A stretch of 33,128 nt of DNA from contig NZ_JAMPXE010000023.1 in NCBI RefSeq assembly GCF_023701345.1, forward strand, positions 1-33,128. The letters are read 5' to 3'. The translations under genes were made by a program, and so were the position numbers. Positions 23,565-31,747 of this stretch are shown piece by piece (within the stretch, counting starts at the first letter, position 1; every line of letters starts with the position of its first letter). A model generated the notes under the pieces. It was not told the origin of the DNA. It saw only the letters and a program-made list of their open reading frames with translations, and made no database searches. This DNA is from Rhodoferax sp. GTDB taxonomy: Bacteria > Pseudomonadota > Gammaproteobacteria > Burkholderiales > Burkholderiaceae_C.

Positions 23565-24554
23565 ATGATGAACCTTAACCGTCGCTCGGTACTCAAGGGC
23601 GCTGCCTCAATCGCAGTCGCCGCAGCAAGCACCATGAGCCTGGCCCAATCAAAAATTCAACTGATTTACTCGGATACGATTCCGGAGCAGGATCGCCGCG
23701 CCAAGCTGCTGATGCAGGAGTTTGGACCGGGCATTGGTCCTGAGTTTGATCTCAAGGCCTATTGGAGCGCGAGCCTGTTCAAACAAGGCACCGAGCTTCT
23801 CGCCATGCAGCGCGGCAACCTCGATATGGGAAACCTGTCGGTTGCAGATTTCCAACGCCAGATTCCGGCCTGGGGCATCGTCGGCGCACCTTACATTTTC
23901 CGTGACATCGAACACATGCAAAAAGTGTTCGCGAGCGACGTCGGCCAGCAACTGTTCAAGCTGGCCGAAGACCAGCTTGGTATCAAGGTGCTGAACGTGA
24001 ACTACATCGGCATGCGGCACGTCAACCTCAAACCGAAGAAGAAGGTCATGACGCCGGCCGATCTGGCAGGCATCAAGTTGCGCATGCCTGCAGGCGAGGG
24101 CTGGCAGTTCGTCGGTACCGCGCTTGGCGCAAATCCGACGCCGATCGCCTACACCGAGGTCTACACCGCCCTGCAGACCGGCGCCATCGACGCGCAGGAC
24201 AACCCCCTGCCCAACAACAAGGACATGAAGTTTCACGAGGTGACCACGCAGATTGTGCTGACCGGTCACATGGTGAACTTCAACCTGCTTTCGATCCGCA
24301 AGTCGAAGTGGGACACGCTCACGGCAGCGCAGAAGGAACGGGTGCAGAAAGCAGCGAACGCCTTCGGAACGGGCGTGACCGCAGCGTCGAAAAAAGAAGA
24401 GGAAGATCTCATTGCATTCTTCAAAGGACAGGGGCTTGACGTCTATACGCCCAATGTCAAAGCCTTCCGCGACTACGCGCTGGAGACGACCCGGAAGTCG
24501 AAGTACGTCAACGAATGGATCCCGGGCATGCTGGAGCGCATCAACGCGCTTTAA
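23565..24554 (+). CDS. TRAP transporter solute-binding protein, DctP family
   Basis: The 329-residue protein is a DctP-type periplasmic binding protein. The N-terminus MMNLNRRSVLKGAASIAVAA has a twin-arginine motif followed by a hydrophobic stretch and a likely cleavage after SLAQ, so Tat export is possible. Family features include the region GMRHVNLKPKKKVMTPADLA, GIKLRMPAG, and ALQTGAIDAQDNPLPNNK near the ligand pocket. The ATG at 23565 is 9 nt after AGGAG; the next codon is also ATG. It heads the DctP-Q-M-SDR-SDR-isomerase-EthD operon and probably binds an organic acid, but the ligand is unknown. Confidence 0.94.
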   Translation: MMNLNRRSVLKGAASIAVAAASTMSLAQSKIQLIYSDTIPEQDRRAKLLMQEFGPGIGPEFDLKAYWSASLFKQGTELLAMQRGNLDMGNLSVADFQRQIPAWGIVGAPYIFRDIEHMQKVFASDVGQQLFKLAEDQLGIKVLNVNYIGMRHVNLKPKKKVMTPADLAGIKLRMPAGEGWQFVGTALGANPTPIAYTEVYTALQTGAIDAQDNPLPNNKDMKFHEVTTQIVLTGHMVNFNLLSIRKSKWDTLTAAQKERVQKAANAFGTGVTAASKKEEEDLIAFFKGQGLDVYTPNVKAFRDYALETTRKSKYVNEWIPGMLERINAL

Positions 24555-24578
24555 GACAGGCGCTTGTTTTCGTTGCGT

Positions 24579-24628
24579 TCCGACTGGCATCGCGCCAGTC
24601 GGACGGCGTGCGGGTCACCTGTACCCGC
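24579..24628 (+). promoter_or_regulatory. Two hairpins between TRAP binding-protein and small-permease genes
   Basis: TCCGACTGGC (24579-24588) and GCCAGTCGGA (24594-24603) form a perfect 10-bp stem with a 5-nt loop. A second stem, GCGGGT/ACCCGC (24610-24615, 24623-24628), follows. No T-tract is present, so they more likely protect the upstream mRNA or lower permease expression than terminate completely. Confidence 0.65.
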
Positions 24629-24672
24629 CGCCCATTGACTTCACCAGAATTGACTGACTGAGGAGAACGAAA

Positions 24673-25176
24673 ATGCCAAAAATATGGCGCTGGTTAAACC
24701 GTCGCGCGGAGAACGTGTCGGCACTGCTGATGGCAGTCCTGTTTGTCGCGTTCCTCATCCAGGTCGTCGCACGGTATGTATTCAATAGCCCGGTGAGTTG
24801 GGCACACGAACTCTCCGTCATCGCAGGCATCTGGATCATCCTTTGGGGCACCGGCTTCGTCACCCGCGAATCGGACAATATCCGCTTCGACATGATCTAT
24901 GGCAGCGTCTCGCCAAACACCCGTCGCATTTTCGACATGGTGGCAAGCCTCGCACTGATCATCATCTTCGTCGTCGGCTTTCCATCTGCTTGGAGCTATG
25001 TGCAGTTCATGAAAGTCGAGTCCACGGCCGCCCTGCACATTCGTTACGACCTGGTGTTCTCGGTCTACATCCTGTTTGCCGTCGCGATGATTGTGCGGCA
25101 CCTGTTGATACTCCGGGATGCACTCACCGGCCATGACCAGCCAGCGCCGTCAGAGACCCGGTTGGAGACTGACTGA
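24673..25176 (+). CDS. TRAP transporter small permease, DctQ type
   Basis: A 167-residue protein with four predicted membrane helices (about 15-35, 48-65, 90-110 and 125-145). The DctQ-typical QVVARYVFNSPVSWAHELS spans the end of helix 1 and the loop after it. It forms the membrane complex with the following DctM protein. GAGGAG lies just upstream of the ATG. Its stop overlaps the start of the large permease (ATGA), so the two are translationally coupled. Confidence 0.93.
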   Translation: MPKIWRWLNRRAENVSALLMAVLFVAFLIQVVARYVFNSPVSWAHELSVIAGIWIILWGTGFVTRESDNIRFDMIYGSVSPNTRRIFDMVASLALIIIFVVGFPSAWSYVQFMKVESTAALHIRYDLVFSVYILFAVAMIVRHLLILRDALTGHDQPAPSETRLETD

Positions 25177-26477
25177 TGAACCTCTTTAGCCCCTTCGCCA
25201 TCACGATTTGGCTCATCATTGGGCTGAGCCTCTTTGGCCTGCCGATCGGCCTGTCGATGATTTCCGCCTCGATCGTCTACCTGCTGATCATGAAGCAGGA
25301 CATGGGTATCGCCGCAGAACAGCTCCTGCAGGGACTTTTTGCCAGTTACACGCTGCTCGCGATTCCGTTGTTCATCTTTGCCGCCGAGCTGATGAACGTC
25401 GGCTCGTTGAGCGAGCGCTTGCTCAAGTTCTGCGACGCGCTGGTCGGCCGCTTTCGCGGCGGACTCGGACACGTCAACATCGTGGCCAATGTGATTCTGT
25501 CGGGCATGTCGGGCTCGGCCGTCGCGGACGCGGCGGGCCTGGGCCGGATCATCATCAACATGATGACGCGCGATGGCAAGTACACGCCGAGTTACGCGGC
25601 GGCCATCACCGCGGCCGCCGCGACGATCGGCCCCATCATTCCGCCCTCGATTCCGCTGGTTCTCTATGCGCTGGTGTCCGATGCGTCAGTGGGCTACCTG
25701 TTCCTCGGCGGCATTTTGCCAGGGCTCGTGATGGGCGCCGTGCTGATGGCCATGAACGCGGTCCTCGCCCGCGTGCATAACTTCCCGGTCGAGCAAGCAG
25801 TGCCGGTGCGCGACTTGCCAAAAATCACGCTGAAGGCATTCCCTGCCCTGATGATGCCGGTGGTACTGCTCGGCGGCATCTACGGCGGCGTGATGACGCC
25901 CACCGAGGCGGCCGCGCTTGCCGCGCTCTATGCCTACATCATCTCCCTGGTGGTCTACCGGTCAGTTTCGTTGCGCCAGACCTACGACTGCCTGCTGTCG
26001 AGCGCACGCTCGACTGCCGCGGTCGGGATGCTGATTGCTGGCGCGCTGGTATTCAATTATGTGGTGACGCGCGAGGATCTGCCGAACTCGCTGAGCCTGC
26101 TGCTCGCCAGCTACCACCTCACGGACGTTGGCTTTCTGCTGGCAGTCAATGTCATTTTGCTGATTCTGGGCTGTCTGCTCGATGCCAGCACGGTGTTGCT
26201 GGTGATCGTGCCGATCCTGATTCCTGCCGCCAGGGCGCTGGGCATCGACATGGTTCACTTCGGCTTGGTGGTCGTGGTGAACCTGATGATCGGACTCATC
26301 ACACCGCCTTACGGGCTGCTGCTCTTCGTCGTGTCAAATATCACGAAAGCTCCCTTGCGCCGGATCGTGAGCGACGCTGTGCCGTTCATCATCGCCCTGG
26401 TGATAGCGCTGGCGATCATTACTTTCATTCCGCAAGTGGTGCTCTGGCTGCCGCGCGTATTTGGCTACAAAGGATAA
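25176..26477 (+). CDS. TRAP transporter large permease, DctM type
   Basis: The 433-residue protein is a full-length DctM subunit with about a dozen membrane helices. It contains the family motifs LLAIPLFIFAAELMNVG, SGMSGSAVADAAGLG, AAAATIGPIIPPSIPLVLYA and GGVMTPTEAAALAALYA. It carries out Na+- or H+-coupled transport of the ligand delivered by the DctP-type protein. The ATG overlaps the stop codon of the small permease. The first short-chain dehydrogenase gene starts 21 bp after its stop, consistent with one operon for import and catabolism. Confidence 0.95.
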   Translation: MNLFSPFAITIWLIIGLSLFGLPIGLSMISASIVYLLIMKQDMGIAAEQLLQGLFASYTLLAIPLFIFAAELMNVGSLSERLLKFCDALVGRFRGGLGHVNIVANVILSGMSGSAVADAAGLGRIIINMMTRDGKYTPSYAAAITAAAATIGPIIPPSIPLVLYALVSDASVGYLFLGGILPGLVMGAVLMAMNAVLARVHNFPVEQAVPVRDLPKITLKAFPALMMPVVLLGGIYGGVMTPTEAAALAALYAYIISLVVYRSVSLRQTYDCLLSSARSTAAVGMLIAGALVFNYVVTREDLPNSLSLLLASYHLTDVGFLLAVNVILLILGCLLDASTVLLVIVPILIPAARALGIDMVHFGLVVVVNLMIGLITPPYGLLLFVVSNITKAPLRRIVSDAVPFIIALVIALAIITFIPQVVLWLPRVFGYKG

Positions 26478-26498
26478 CCGCTAAACGCGCGAATCAAA

Positions 26499-27311
26499 AT
26501 GAAGAACCCAGTTTCACTCCGCGCGTTGGTTACCGGCGCCACAGGTGGTATCGGCCGGGCTACCTGCCTGGCCTTGCTGGCATCTGCACGCGCGCACGGC
26601 CAGCAACTGAAGATTGCAGTCGCTGCGTCCAGGCCGGGGCCGACGCTCGATGCACTGGTCGCGGAGCTTCAGGCGGCCGGGGCGCAGGCGACCGGACTGG
26701 CTGCAGATCTGGCGGATGCCGCCGCCTGCGAGCAACTTGCGAACCAGGCCATTGCCGTCTGCGGCGGGCTTGACGTGCTCATTTCGAACGCGGGCGTCGT
26801 CCGGCCTCAAGCACTGGCGACGCTGACCCTCACCGACTGGAACCTCGTTTTCGAGGTCGATACCCGCGCCACCTGGCTGCTCGCGCGATCGGCCTACCAG
26901 GCACTGGCCAAAAGCCGGGGCGTGATTGTGGCGGTGGGGTCCATCTCCGGGTTGTTCCCGTTTCCGGGTCTGGGCGCCTATTCCCCGGCCAAAGCGGCGC
27001 TGATCATGTTGTGCAGGCAACTGGCGCAGGAATGGGCTGGCGACGGCATCCGGGTGAATACCGTCTCGCCGGGCCTGGTTCGCACCCCCCTGACAGAGCC
27101 GGTCTACCGTGATGAGGAAGTCCTGCAGCGCCGCATCGAGGCAGTCCCACTGGGGCGCATTGGCACGCCCGAGGACGTGGCCAGTGCCATCGTTTACCTC
27201 TGCGGACCAGGCTCGGGCTATGTGACCGGCATTGACATGCGACTGGACGGTGGCCTGTGCGATCACAAGCTCGGAAACATACCCGGCAAACCACGCGCTC
27301 GGACCACATGA
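26499..27311 (+). CDS. Short-chain dehydrogenase/reductase (first copy)
   Basis: A 270-residue classical SDR: cofactor motif TGATGGIG (12-19), NAG (97-99), catalytic S148 (VGSISG), Y161 and K165 (YSPAK), and the PGLVRTPLTE region. It probably oxidises an alcohol or reduces a ketone of the imported compound using NAD(P). The SD is weak, which fits coupling to the upstream dctM gene. It shares only the general family pattern with the second SDR, so the two may catalyse different steps. Confidence 0.92.
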   Translation: MKNPVSLRALVTGATGGIGRATCLALLASARAHGQQLKIAVAASRPGPTLDALVAELQAAGAQATGLAADLADAAACEQLANQAIAVCGGLDVLISNAGVVRPQALATLTLTDWNLVFEVDTRATWLLARSAYQALAKSRGVIVAVGSISGLFPFPGLGAYSPAKAALIMLCRQLAQEWAGDGIRVNTVSPGLVRTPLTEPVYRDEEVLQRRIEAVPLGRIGTPEDVASAIVYLCGPGSGYVTGIDMRLDGGLCDHKLGNIPGKPRARTT

Positions 27312-27353
27312 CGAAGCGAACCCCTCGGCATCTTCAGATCACAACAAACATTC

Positions 27354-27370
27354 GCGCATGAATGATGCGC
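27354..27370 (+). promoter_or_regulatory. Small hairpin between the two SDR genes
   Basis: GCGCAT-GAATG-ATGCGC forms a 6-bp stem in the 84-bp gap. It is followed by an AT-rich stretch rather than a T-tract. It may be an mRNA stability element; evidence is slight. Confidence 0.3.
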
Positions 27371-27395
27371 ACATTATTTTCAGAAAGGTTTTCAA

Positions 27396-28145
27396 ATGAA
27401 TAACATGGTTCAACGCGAACGTGGCAAGGTTGCCATCATCACCGGCGGCGCCGGCGGCCTGGGCCTGTCGATTGCCGAACGACTGTCTCGCAACGGCGTG
27501 CGCGTCGCCGTGTGGGACATTGATGCGCAGCGTGCCGAAGCCGCCGCGCGCACTCTGCCGGACGCGCGCAGCTATGCGGTGGACGTGACCGACGCAGCAG
27601 CGGTCGAGCAGGCGACCGCCCAGGTGGTCAGCGACTTTGGCCGGCTCGACATCCTCGTCACCTCGGCCGGCCACAACGGGCCCAACGTGCCGATTGCCGA
27701 CTATCCGCTTGACGGCTGGAGAAAGACCATCGCGCTGAACCTGGACGCGGTTTTCTTCTGCTGCCGCGCGGCGACCAGAGAAATGCTGAAGACTTCAAAA
27801 GGCCGCATCGTGAACATGAGTTCGATTGCCGGCAAGGAAGGCAATCCAAACCTGGGCGCCTATTCGGCGGCCAAGGCCGGCGTCATCGGCCTGACCAAGT
27901 CACTGGGCAAGGAACTCGCGCTCACCGATATCCGGGTCAACTGCGTGACCCCGGCGGCCATCGACACCGACATCCTGAAACAACTCTCGCCCGAATTCCT
28001 GAATTATGTGAAGTCGAAGATTCCCATGGGACGACTCGGTCGCGCCGAAGAAATTGCCGATCTGGTCGCCTGGCTTGCCTCTGAAGAATGCTCGTTCACG
28101 ACGGGCGCGGTATTCGATATCTCGGGCGGCCGCGCAACCTACTGA
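27396..28145 (+). CDS. Short-chain dehydrogenase/reductase (second copy)
   Basis: A 249-residue classical SDR: TGGAGGLG (16-23), D41 after the second strand (VWDID, suggesting NAD preference), TSAG in place of NNAG, S142/S143, Y156 and K160 (YSAAK), and the C-terminal FDISGGRATY typical of FabG-like enzymes. The ATG at 27396 has AAGG 8 nt upstream. The next gene starts 13 bp after its stop. It probably carries out a dehydrogenation in the same pathway as the first SDR. Confidence 0.93.
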   Translation: MNNMVQRERGKVAIITGGAGGLGLSIAERLSRNGVRVAVWDIDAQRAEAAARTLPDARSYAVDVTDAAAVEQATAQVVSDFGRLDILVTSAGHNGPNVPIADYPLDGWRKTIALNLDAVFFCCRAATREMLKTSKGRIVNMSSIAGKEGNPNLGAYSAAKAGVIGLTKSLGKELALTDIRVNCVTPAAIDTDILKQLSPEFLNYVKSKIPMGRLGRAEEIADLVAWLASEECSFTTGAVFDISGGRATY

Positions 28146-28158
28146 AACGGGCAACGTC

Positions 28159-28995
28159 ATGCGCCTCATTTCATTAGACCATCTGACTGTCTTCGAACTC
28201 ACCCCGCCCGAGCTGGTTCGAACGGCAGCACGGGCCGGCTTCACGCACGTCGGCATGCGGCTCCATCCGGCGGCGCCGGCAGAACAGCAACATCCGATGA
28301 CCGGCAACAGCCCGATGCTGCGCGAGACTCTGGCCCTGCTGCAGGACACCGGCGTCAGCGTGTTCGACTTCGGCGTGTTGCGCCTGAAGGGCAACACCCG
28401 GGTTGCGGATTTCGAGCCGGTGCTGGAGGCCGCTGCAACACTGCGTGCCGGGCACGCGGTGGTCAATGGCGACGAGCCCGATCCGCAGCGGCTGGCTGAC
28501 CTGTTCGCCCAGTTGTGCGAACTCGGGCAAGGCTACGGACTGACCCTGAACCTGGAACCCACGCCGTGGACCGGTGTGCAGAACCTGGCGCAAGCGACGC
28601 GGGTCGTGCAGTCGGCCGCGCAGCCCAATGGCCGGGTGATGATTGACACGCTGCATCTTGACCGGGCCGGGGGTTCTGCGGCCGACATCGCTGCCATACC
28701 AACACCGCTCATCGCCTACGCCCAGCTTTGCGACGGCCACGGACCACGTCCGTCAGACTTTGAAACCATGATTTTTCAGGCCCGCAATGAACGCGCTTTC
28801 CCTGGCGAGGGCAACATTGACCTCGCCAGCATGGTCCGCGCCCTGCCGCCCAACACGCCCTTGAGTCTGGAGGCGCCAACCCGCCATGCCGCCGCAGGCA
28901 TGACCGCGCTGGACCGCGCCAAACGTGGTCGGGCAGCGCTTGACGCGCTGCTGGCATCGCTCGGGTCGGATGACCTCAAGCCCGTGGGCGGTTGA
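28159..28995 (+). CDS. Sugar phosphate isomerase/epimerase-fold TIM-barrel protein
   Basis: The 278-residue protein belongs to the AP-endonuclease-2/xylose-isomerase-like TIM-barrel family. Likely metal ligands are E133 (NLEPTPW), D163 and H166 (MIDTLHLDRAGGS), D192 (QLCDG) and E238 (SLEAPT); ERAFPGEGNIDL is a family-typical segment. Relatives act as isomerases, epimerases, dehydratases or C-glycoside lyases on hydroxylated carbon chains or rings. The ATG at 28159 gives the normal start (MRLISLDHLT). The EthD-like gene starts one base after its stop codon, so the two are tightly coupled. Confidence 0.88.
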   Translation: MRLISLDHLTVFELTPPELVRTAARAGFTHVGMRLHPAAPAEQQHPMTGNSPMLRETLALLQDTGVSVFDFGVLRLKGNTRVADFEPVLEAAATLRAGHAVVNGDEPDPQRLADLFAQLCELGQGYGLTLNLEPTPWTGVQNLAQATRVVQSAAQPNGRVMIDTLHLDRAGGSAADIAAIPTPLIAYAQLCDGHGPRPSDFETMIFQARNERAFPGEGNIDLASMVRALPPNTPLSLEAPTRHAAAGMTALDRAKRGRAALDALLASLGSDDLKPVGG

Positions 28996-28996
28996 A

Positions 28997-29785
28997 ATGA
29001 CGGCGTGTGTGCAGCATCCATGGGTGTCGACGAAATCACCAGGGCTGGTCAAAAAAGCTGCCTTGCAGCTAACCAAGTTCTCTTTGCTCAAGCGCCGCGT
29101 CGGCCTGACACGCGAGGCCTTTGTCCAGCACTGGACAACAGTGCATGCCAATGTGCTTGTTAACCAGGCTGGGCACAAACACTACAACCAACGCTATGTG
29201 CAGGACCGCTTCCTGGATGTCGAGGGCTTCAACGACGCCTCCTTCGACGGCGCGGCCCAAATGATTCCCCAATCCGTGCAGGTTCTTCAACATGGTTTCC
29301 AGGAGGACCCGCTTTACCAACAATTTGTTCGACCCGACGAACTGCTGTTTCTTGACGTTCCGTCCTGCCAGGTTCTCTACTGTGAACGTCGCCCCATCCA
29401 GGCGGTGGCCCCGGGCCAGGCCGGACTAAAGGCGCTCATTCTCGTGCGTCGCCAGACTGAAACGAGCCGGGTTAACTTCCTGAAAACGTGGCTGGAACGC
29501 GCCCAAACGCTGGTGTTGAGAGAGCCGTCCTTGTGCGGCGTGGTGCATCACCATGTGATGCAAGATGCAGCCCGTGGCATGGCGGATGGTGTGCCCTGTC
29601 GGCAACCCTTCGACTTGGTGGAAGAATTATTCTTTCATGACCTGAACACCCTGCGCCGCGTGACCACAAGCGCCACCTTTGGCGAGGACTTTGCCAGCCA
29701 TGGGGCGCGGCCCACGGGGCAGGGAAGTCTCGTTTTTGCTGCGCAAGAGCACCTCGTTTATGACGATACCGATGTCACCAACTGA
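28997..29785 (+). CDS. EthD-like protein with two ferredoxin-like halves
   Basis: The 262-residue protein starts with an EthD-type segment (SLLKRRVGLTREAFVQHWTT, then VH) of the dimeric alpha/beta-barrel superfamily. A second, weaker, related half begins near KALILVRRQTETSRVNFLKT and ends with LVEELFFHD. Single EthD domains pair as dimers; a tandem protein could form the barrel within one chain. EthD-like proteins occur in ether, polyketide, lactone and aromatic degradation, with few known reactions. The ATG at 28997 is chosen because it follows the previous stop by one base. Confidence 0.75.
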   Translation: MTACVQHPWVSTKSPGLVKKAALQLTKFSLLKRRVGLTREAFVQHWTTVHANVLVNQAGHKHYNQRYVQDRFLDVEGFNDASFDGAAQMIPQSVQVLQHGFQEDPLYQQFVRPDELLFLDVPSCQVLYCERRPIQAVAPGQAGLKALILVRRQTETSRVNFLKTWLERAQTLVLREPSLCGVVHHHVMQDAARGMADGVPCRQPFDLVEELFFHDLNTLRRVTTSATFGEDFASHGARPTGQGSLVFAAQEHLVYDDTDVTN

Positions 29786-29839
29786 CCACAAGATTTAGCG
29801 ACCTCCAACAGAATTCAACACGCCAGGGAGAATCAGCGC

Positions 29840-30577
29840 ATGGCACTTTGTAGCGACGCGGCTATGGTCTTGTATTACGACATAGCGGGAGACAACGCCG
29901 ATCATGACGATTGGCACACCTACGAGCACCTGCACGAAAGGCTTTCGATTCCGGGCTTCCTGCGTGCAACACGCTGGGTAACGGAAAGTGGCGAGCCGAA
30001 GTACATGGTGATCTACGAGGTGGCTGACACCCATGTGGCCACGTCCTCTGCTTACCTGGAGCGGTTAAACCATCCAACGCCATGGACCGCATCGATGATG
30101 AGCCGTTTTCGCGGCATGGTCCGGGGATTCTGTTCGTGTGTCGCCAGTTCTGGATTCGGCATCGGCAATGCGGCGGTTGCGCTGAAATTTACACCGGTGA
30201 CAGGCCAGGAATCGAATGTGAAAGACTGGTTCGCGCAGGCCGTTCTCCCGGCCATGTCATCCCGACGCGGCATGGCAGGCATCCACCTCATGGCGCCCGT
30301 CGCGCCGCCCCCCATGACCAAAGAGCAGGCACTTCGAGGACTGGATTCACCCATGACCTGGCTCGTGCTGGCCACGGCCTACGACGCAGCAGCCCTGAAC
30401 AGGGCCGTCACCGGGCATCTTGAAGTCCAGACCTTGGTAAAGCATGGCATTTCACCCGAAATTGCAATGGCGACCTATGCCCTGCATTACACGGTGACGT
30501 CCCAAGAGGTGAGCCGGACTGCGCCCAACCCGGTGCTGCGCCTGGACCGACGCCAGATGAATGGCGTGCGCAGCTAA
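29840..30577 (+). CDS. Uncharacterised dimeric alpha/beta-barrel-like protein
   Basis: A 245-residue protein I cannot assign to a named enzyme. The first half (DDWHTYEHLHERLSIPGFLR, ATRW) resembles small ferredoxin-like proteins in which a conserved W-x3-H/EH helix precedes a strand. The second half (VKDWFAQAVLPAM, GIHLMAP) may repeat the fold, as in the EthD-like neighbour. It is the last gene of the TRAP/SDR operon, 54 bp after the EthD-like gene, with GGGAG upstream of the ATG. It may be a lyase, isomerase or monooxygenase-like partner; no function is proposed firmly. Confidence 0.7.
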   Translation: MALCSDAAMVLYYDIAGDNADHDDWHTYEHLHERLSIPGFLRATRWVTESGEPKYMVIYEVADTHVATSSAYLERLNHPTPWTASMMSRFRGMVRGFCSCVASSGFGIGNAAVALKFTPVTGQESNVKDWFAQAVLPAMSSRRGMAGIHLMAPVAPPPMTKEQALRGLDSPMTWLVLATAYDAAALNRAVTGHLEVQTLVKHGISPEIAMATYALHYTVTSQEVSRTAPNPVLRLDRRQMNGVRS

Positions 30578-30601
30578 GGGGGCTGACAACACCCCCAACC
30601 C

Positions 30602-30607
30602 TATAAT
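30602..30607 (+). promoter_or_regulatory. Consensus -10 hexamer upstream of the cytochrome gene
   Basis: A perfect TATAAT lies 31 bp before the cytochrome ATG, in the 61-bp gap after the catabolic operon. No good -35 is found at 16-18 bp. A GGGGG/CCCCC stem (30578-30582, 30592-30596) precedes it and may mark the end of the upstream operon. Confidence 0.45.
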
Positions 30608-30638
30608 TCGGAGTTGCTTTCATCCAATCAAGGCCATC

Positions 30639-31187
30639 ATGAGCGACCACCATCACACTGCAGACCACGATGCACACGCTGCTCCCAGCGCCAGCGGGAT
30701 CAAAAAAACAACAAAGATTCTCATATTGGTGGGTCTACCGCTGCTGGTCATTGGCTCTATGGTGGCTTATTACAAGACCCCAAGCGGTGGCCAGGTGGCG
30801 GCCAGCATGTCTGAAGAAGCCGTCGCCAGGCGCATTCAAAAGGTCGGCATTCTGCGCTTGGGCGAGTCCAAGCGCGAACCCAAAACCGGTGAAGAGGTGT
30901 ACCAGGCCCAATGCACCACCTGCCATGCAGCAGGCCTGGTGGGTGCGCCCAAATTTGGCGATGCGGCTGCCTGGGCACCGCGCATTGGCACTGGCTACAG
31001 CGCGCTGCTGAACTCGGCCCTCAAAGGCAAGGGCAACATGGCAGCCCAGGGCGGCGGCGCTTTTGCCGACTTTGAAGTGGGCCGCGCCGTGGCTTACCTG
31101 GCCAATGCCGCCGGTGCCAAGTTTGAAGCACCCGCCGCGCCCGAGGCCGCCGCTGCACCTGAAGCGGCAGCGTCAGTAGCCAAATAA
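30639..31187 (+). CDS. Membrane-anchored c5-type cytochrome
   Basis: The 182-residue protein has a His-rich N-terminus (MSDHHHTADHDAH), one membrane segment (about 27-45) and a periplasmic class I cytochrome c domain. The domain has the haem motif CTTCH (C92, C95, H96) and a likely methionine ligand in GKGNMAAQGG. The tail is a low-complexity Ala/Glu/Pro stretch. It resembles the c5 family that carries electrons to terminal oxidases. The ATG at 30639 starts right before the His-rich segment; the longer frame from 30561 would overlap the preceding gene and the TATAAT box. Confidence 0.9.
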   Translation: MSDHHHTADHDAHAAPSASGIKKTTKILILVGLPLLVIGSMVAYYKTPSGGQVAASMSEEAVARRIQKVGILRLGESKREPKTGEEVYQAQCTTCHAAGLVGAPKFGDAAAWAPRIGTGYSALLNSALKGKGNMAAQGGGAFADFEVGRAVAYLANAAGAKFEAPAAPEAAAAPEAAASVAK

Positions 31188-31196
31188 ACGCCGGTT

Positions 31197-31736
31197 CTAC
31201 TTTTTTTGCCCGGCCTGCGGGCTTTTGACAAAGCCGAATTGACCGGGCAAGTCGCCTTGCAACAGGGCCTGCGGCTGCCACAGGCCTAATTCCACGGCCT
31301 CGGCAGCCAGGCCCACGTCCTGGGTGTGCACCAGTCCCAGGCCGGCTGTCGATTCCAGGTACAACAAGCCCTGTTCATCCAGCCAGACGCCCTGCACCTC
31401 GGCGGCCCGCCCCATGTGGTCCTTGACACCATGGTCGGGCTGCACGCGCCAGACCAGCGGCGTCGCTTGCAGTTCCACATAAACGCGCTGCGGACCGTTC
31501 TGAAAAAACCATAGGCCTTGCGCATCGGGCAGGTAGTTGCGGGCGATGAAGTCGATCAGCTTCTCGTGCGTCAGCAAGGCGCCCTTGCTGCCCGCCAGGC
31601 CGCTCTGAAATGACCCTGCGGCTTGCGCACGGTCGTCGCGCAGGTACCAGTTGCCGCGCGCATCGAGCCCCAGCCAGCCATAACAGTTGGGCACGTTGGG
31701 CCATTTGGCCATGGCTTGTTTGACAATGTCGTCCAT
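31197..31736 (-). CDS. DUF2946 family protein
   Basis: The 179-residue protein begins MDDIVKQAMAKWPNVPNCYG and continues WLGLDARGNWYLRDD, features of the DUF2946 family found in betaproteobacteria; function unknown. It looks soluble. The ATG at 31736 is 11 bp downstream of the YheT-like gene stop on the same strand, so the two are likely cotranscribed. It converges with the cytochrome gene with a 9-bp gap. Confidence 0.8.
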   Translation of the reverse strand: MDDIVKQAMAKWPNVPNCYGWLGLDARGNWYLRDDRAQAAGSFQSGLAGSKGALLTHEKLIDFIARNYLPDAQGLWFFQNGPQRVYVELQATPLVWRVQPDHGVKDHMGRAAEVQGVWLDEQGLLYLESTAGLGLVHTQDVGLAAEAVELGLWQPQALLQGDLPGQFGFVKSPQAGQKK

Positions 31737-31747
31737 TTTTTCTCCAA

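Noticed and set aside
31188-31210. T-tract between cytochrome and DUF2946 genes as a terminator
   Set aside because: A run of seven T residues is present but no convincing stem precedes it in either direction.
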